Origin: Nocardia arthritidis
GTDB lineage: Bacteria; Actinomycetota; Actinomycetes; Mycobacteriales; Mycobacteriaceae
Assembly: GCF_011801145.1 (NCBI RefSeq)
Contig: NZ_CP046172.1
Span: forward strand, 62,001 to 126,000
Direction: 5' to 3'
DNA: 64,000 nucleotides
Shown: positions 61,532-64,000 of the stretch, in pieces
Position numbering within the stretch: position 1 is the stretch's first letter
Layout of the letters: each line of letters starts with the position of its first letter
The notes under the pieces: generated by a model
The model's input: the letters and a program-made list of their open reading frames with translations, nothing else
Databases searched by the model: none
What the model was told of the DNA's origin: nothing
Position numbers and translations under genes: made by a program

Positions 61532-62359
61532 TCAGTGTTCCGGCTTCGCCGGGAACTCCTCCCGCAGCGGCAGCGAGTTGATCAAATCCAGCACTGCGGT
61601 GCGCAGCCGCGCGTTGGTGCCGCTGCTGAACGATGTCCACTTCACGCCGTCGTCGGATCTGCTCGCGGTGGCGATGAATCGTCCGTTCCGGGTGTCGAAT
61701 ACCGCGATGTGATTGTCGGTGACCTCGCGGGCGCCGTCGCCGTAGATGACACCGACGATTTCGGCGTGCGCATTGCACTGCACCATCGCCGAGGCGATCA
61801 CCTGTGCGTCGCGGGGCGGGTTGCCGACCTTGGCGAGGCGCTGCGCGGTGGTCGCCGCATCGCCCGCATCGTCGAAGATCGGCACCAGCTGCTCGGTGGG
61901 GGCGTTCATCCCGGTGAGCTCGAGCGGTTCGGTCGCGCCGAGCGCCGCGATCAGCGGGCCGGGCAGATCTTCCTCGACCTCGTCGATGACATACGACTGC
62001 GGTCCGCGCAGCGCGACGGTGACCAAATCGTCGCCCCGGGCGAGGCACATCCGGTTGACGTGTCCCTCGACGTGCAGCCGCAGCGCGACGACCCAGTGCG
62101 GGCGGTACAGCGCCCGCAACCGGTCCTCTAATTCCTGATGAACCACGCCATCGATCAGCAGTTCCCGATCGATGAGTGATTGGGCGGCCGCGGCCATCGC
62201 TGCCTCGTGCGCGGTGACGTTGTCGTATTGCCCACGCGTATCCAGCACCGTGGGCAATTCGTCGAACTGCAGTTTCTCCAAGAGGTACTGCATCTCGTCG
62301 AGCGACAGCACTACCCCGGCGAGCATCGACGGGCCGCGGCCCGCACCGAGAACCGTCAC
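61532..62359 (-). CDS. EspG family type VII secretion chaperone
   Basis: A 275-residue cytoplasmic protein of the EspG type: VVLSLDEMQYLLEKLQFDELPTVL at the N-terminus, a beta-rich middle with HVNRMCLARGDDLVTVALRG and YVIDEVEEDLPGPLIAALG, and a C-terminal GRFIATASRSDDGVKWTSFSSG. EspG binds the helical tip of PE-PPE pairs and delivers them to an ESX system. GTG start at 62359 overlaps the PPE stop by 4 bp. No ESX core gene lies in this window. Confidence 0.9.
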   Translation of the reverse strand: MTVLGAGRGPSMLAGVVLSLDEMQYLLEKLQFDELPTVLDTRGQYDNVTAHEAAMAAAAQSLIDRELLIDGVVHQELEDRLRALYRPHWVVALRLHVEGHVNRMCLARGDDLVTVALRGPQSYVIDEVEEDLPGPLIAALGATEPLELTGMNAPTEQLVPIFDDAGDAATTAQRLAKVGNPPRDAQVIASAMVQCNAHAEIVGVIYGDGAREVTDNHIAVFDTRNGRFIATASRSDDGVKWTSFSSGTNARLRTAVLDLINSLPLREEFPAKPEH

Positions 62360-63543
62360 TTAGCCGTCCCGGCCGGTTCGGCGCCGATAACCCCGTCGGC
62401 GGCCAGGCGGCCGTCGGCGAAGTTGTCGGCGGACCGCAGGTAGTCGGGGGTGTTGTGCAGCGACTCGTCGTCCTCGTCCTGAGCCTGACGGCCGAGCAGC
62501 GGGCTGGTGCCGGGCGCGGTGGCGCTCGCCGGACGAACCGGCACCCCGGTTTCGACCTTCGCCACCGGTTCGGTGGTCGGTGCGCCGCTGCCCGAGATGC
62601 CGTTGCCCCAGCCCTCGGGGAGCTTGAGCGAGCCGCTGGAGAGGCTGACCGTCTTGAACGTGCCGACGCCGACCGATGCGGACCTGGTCCCGGTGCTGGT
62701 CGCCGCGGCAGCGGCACCCGCCGCGACACCGCCGCCGATGAAGGTCATCGGCGCGGCCGCGGTGACCGAGGGCGCGCTGATGCTGGTGACGGCGGACAGC
62801 GCGGAGGTCGCCGCCGTGCCGACGCCACTGACGCCGGTGGTGGCGATCGAGCCGACCACATTGGCCGCCTGGGTCGCGACGCTGGCGACGGCCGGATTGT
62901 TGGCCAGTGCGGTCGCGGCGGCGATCGCGGTCTGTACCGGGTCGGCCTGTGCCTGCTGGGCCGTCTGCTGGGCGGCCTGGTTCGGATCGGCGGTGCCCGC
63001 GCCGTGCGCGATGGCGGGCGGGTTGATGAACTGGCTCGGGGTCGCGACCATCGCGGAGGTCGCGGCCTCGTAGGTCTCCATGGTGAGCGCGGCGCGCAGA
63101 TCGAGCGCGGCCTTCGCCGCCTCGGCCGCCTCGGCGGAGCCGTTCAGCACACCGCCCGTCGAGTAGGCCGCGACGCGCGCCGTATCGGCGGCCGCGATCT
63201 CGACCGGATTCGGCATGGCGATCGAGGCGATGGTGTACGCGGTCGCGTTCGCCGCGGCCTTGGCGGCCATACCCGCCGCCATCACGCCCTGCTGCTCGGC
63301 CCAGCCGGTGAAGCCGGCGAGCTTGCTGAGCACCGAAAGTCCGTTGATGCCCTCGAGGCCGACGCCGACCTCTGCGATCACTCGCGCGACGGTTGCCGTC
63401 GCATCAACCCATGCACCCGTGAGCGCACCCCATGCCGTGCTCGCCGCGTAGATCGGGACGGCGTGCGCGCCCGATTCCAGCGCCAGCGCATTGCCTTCTG
63501 CCAGCCGGGGCAGCCAGAACACCCCGGTGATTCCTGCGGTCAT
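62356..63543 (-). CDS. PPE family protein
   Basis: A 395-residue protein. Residues 1-175 form the helical PPE domain, starting GVFWLPRLAEGNALALESGAH and containing a WxG-type turn AWGALTGAW near 37-45, then GWAEQQGVMAAGMAAKAAANATAYTIASIAMPNP. It lacks the literal Pro-Pro-Glu near the N-terminus. The C-terminal 220 residues are low-complexity Ala/Ser/Thr/Val with GSLKLPEGWG near 305, then an acidic tail. Encoded between PE and EspG genes, so it very likely pairs with that PE protein and is exported by an ESX system. Confidence 0.9.
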   Translation of the reverse strand: MTAGITGVFWLPRLAEGNALALESGAHAVPIYAASTAWGALTGAWVDATATVARVIAEVGVGLEGINGLSVLSKLAGFTGWAEQQGVMAAGMAAKAAANATAYTIASIAMPNPVEIAAADTARVAAYSTGGVLNGSAEAAEAAKAALDLRAALTMETYEAATSAMVATPSQFINPPAIAHGAGTADPNQAAQQTAQQAQADPVQTAIAAATALANNPAVASVATQAANVVGSIATTGVSGVGTAATSALSAVTSISAPSVTAAAPMTFIGGGVAAGAAAAATSTGTRSASVGVGTFKTVSLSSGSLKLPEGWGNGISGSGAPTTEPVAKVETGVPVRPASATAPGTSPLLGRQAQDEDDESLHNTPDYLRSADNFADGRLAADGVIGAEPAGTAK

Positions 63544-63585
63544 CTTTGTTCTCCCCTCTTGGTCGACGCGTTGCCCGGTGCGCGT

Positions 63586-63909
63586 CTAGATGGCAAGTGT
63601 CGCTGCGGTGGCGGCGATGGTGCCCGCGCGCACGGCGTCCTCGGCCAGGTACTGGGCCAGCTGGAGACGCAGGGTCGCGGCGGCGTGGTGCAGTTCCAGC
63701 ACGGCCTGGGCGGTCGCCCCGTCGTGCGTGACCGCGCCATTGTTGAGGTGGGATGCCGCCAGCATCGACACCTCGTCGACTCCCGAGGGAACAACATGCG
63801 TGACGGGACCGCTGAGCGCGGCGACACCGGCCAGCCGATCGGCGACCAGGTCGAGCTCGGCCGCGGCGGCGAGCACGGCTTCGGGTGAGACTAGTACGTG
63901 GCCAACCAT
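63586..63909 (-). CDS. PE family protein
   Basis: A 107-residue protein that is just a PE domain: LVSPEAVLAAAAELDLVADRLAG, then SGVDEVSMLAASHLNNGA, and a second helix ending YLAEDAVRAGTIAATAATLAI. The two-helix hairpin with an SPEAV start is typical, and the C-terminal YxxxD/E export signal appears as YLAED. First gene of the PE-PPE-EspG unit, 42 bp before PPE. The 91 bp upstream to the window end hold no further gene. Confidence 0.9.
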   Translation of the reverse strand: MVGHVLVSPEAVLAAAAELDLVADRLAGVAALSGPVTHVVPSGVDEVSMLAASHLNNGAVTHDGATAQAVLELHHAAATLRLQLAQYLAEDAVRAGTIAATAATLAI

Positions 63910-64000
63910 GTCTCGAACTCCTTCTAGTGGCGGCTATGGGGCGGAACCACGAGAATTCCCCCTACGAGTGATTGGACGCGACGGGTACGCGATCGGTTCC

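Overview
The window looks like chromosome from a GC-rich, mycolic-acid-forming actinobacterium, most likely Nocardia or a close relative in the Mycobacteriales. Support comes from codon use and GTG/TTG starts, a PE-PPE-EspG cassette, a secreted AroQ-gamma chorismate mutase, LysX, a cutinase, an antigen-85-type esterase, TM0106-type RecB nuclease and IdeR-type iron boxes. No rRNA, tRNA, CRISPR array, transposase or prophage was seen. Gene families and order are recalled from Mycobacterium tuberculosis, not searched.

Region by region. 1-4.3 kb: a cut-off exported protein, then a TetR regulator divergent from an MMPL transporter. 5-11.1 kb: the SpoIIM / RDD / DUF58 / MoxR / DUF4129 / membrane-protein neighbourhood (as in M. 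tuberculosis Rv3689-Rv3695), with DUF4129 and DUF4350 parts joined in one gene. 11.1-13.4 kb: TetR plus a 14-TM MFS pump with two copies of a palindromic operator. 13.4-18.5 kb: unknown Cys-rich protein, membrane adenylate cyclase, DUF4407 protein, secreted chorismate mutase. 18.5-25.5 kb: glutamate synthase gltBD behind a long leader with two very small ORFs. 25.5-30 kb: unknown protein, DHFR-like reductase, cutinase, His-rich exported peptide, phosphatase. 30-38.2 kb: lysX, S4 protein, rraA, and a copper-type module (YcnI-CopC-CopD with a membrane protein and a basic DUF6474-like protein). 38.4-45.8 kb: Fe-S RecB-like nuclease, htpG, methyltransferase, two SDRs and a TetR. 45.6-49.6 kb: a GDT1/TMEM165-type cation exporter under a yybP-ykoY manganese riboswitch, an Rv3847-like protein, sodA, msrA, an unknown protein. 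50.1-60.4 kb: rhodanese, DUF4328, GDPD, DUF5926, two tandem ferritins, LCP ligase, CPBP protease, DUF2470 protein with an iron box, pheA and a phosphoglycerate-mutase-like gene. 60.5-64 kb: mycolyltransferase-like esterase, then EspG, PPE and PE.

From gltB to the phosphatase next to pheA the order follows the M. tuberculosis Rv3859-Rv3837 block (gltBD, rraA, Rv3847, sodA, Rv3843, glpQ1, bfrB, Rv3840, Rv3839, pheA, Rv3837), with lineage-specific modules inserted (lysX, copper module, htpG, SDRs, riboswitch exporter). Metal handling is a recurring theme: Mn riboswitch with exporter beside sodA, ferritins and DUF2470 with iron boxes, and copper-type proteins.

The most unusual items are the riboswitch with its mutually exclusive hairpins, the ferritin paralogue that has lost ferroxidase ligands, the DUF4129-DUF4350 composite gene, the 82-89 bp tandem repeat before pheA, the 62-bp near-perfect palindrome before htpG, the triple DnaA-box-like array near 49.95 kb, and a stereotyped CCTGTGGA hairpin found at three gene ends.
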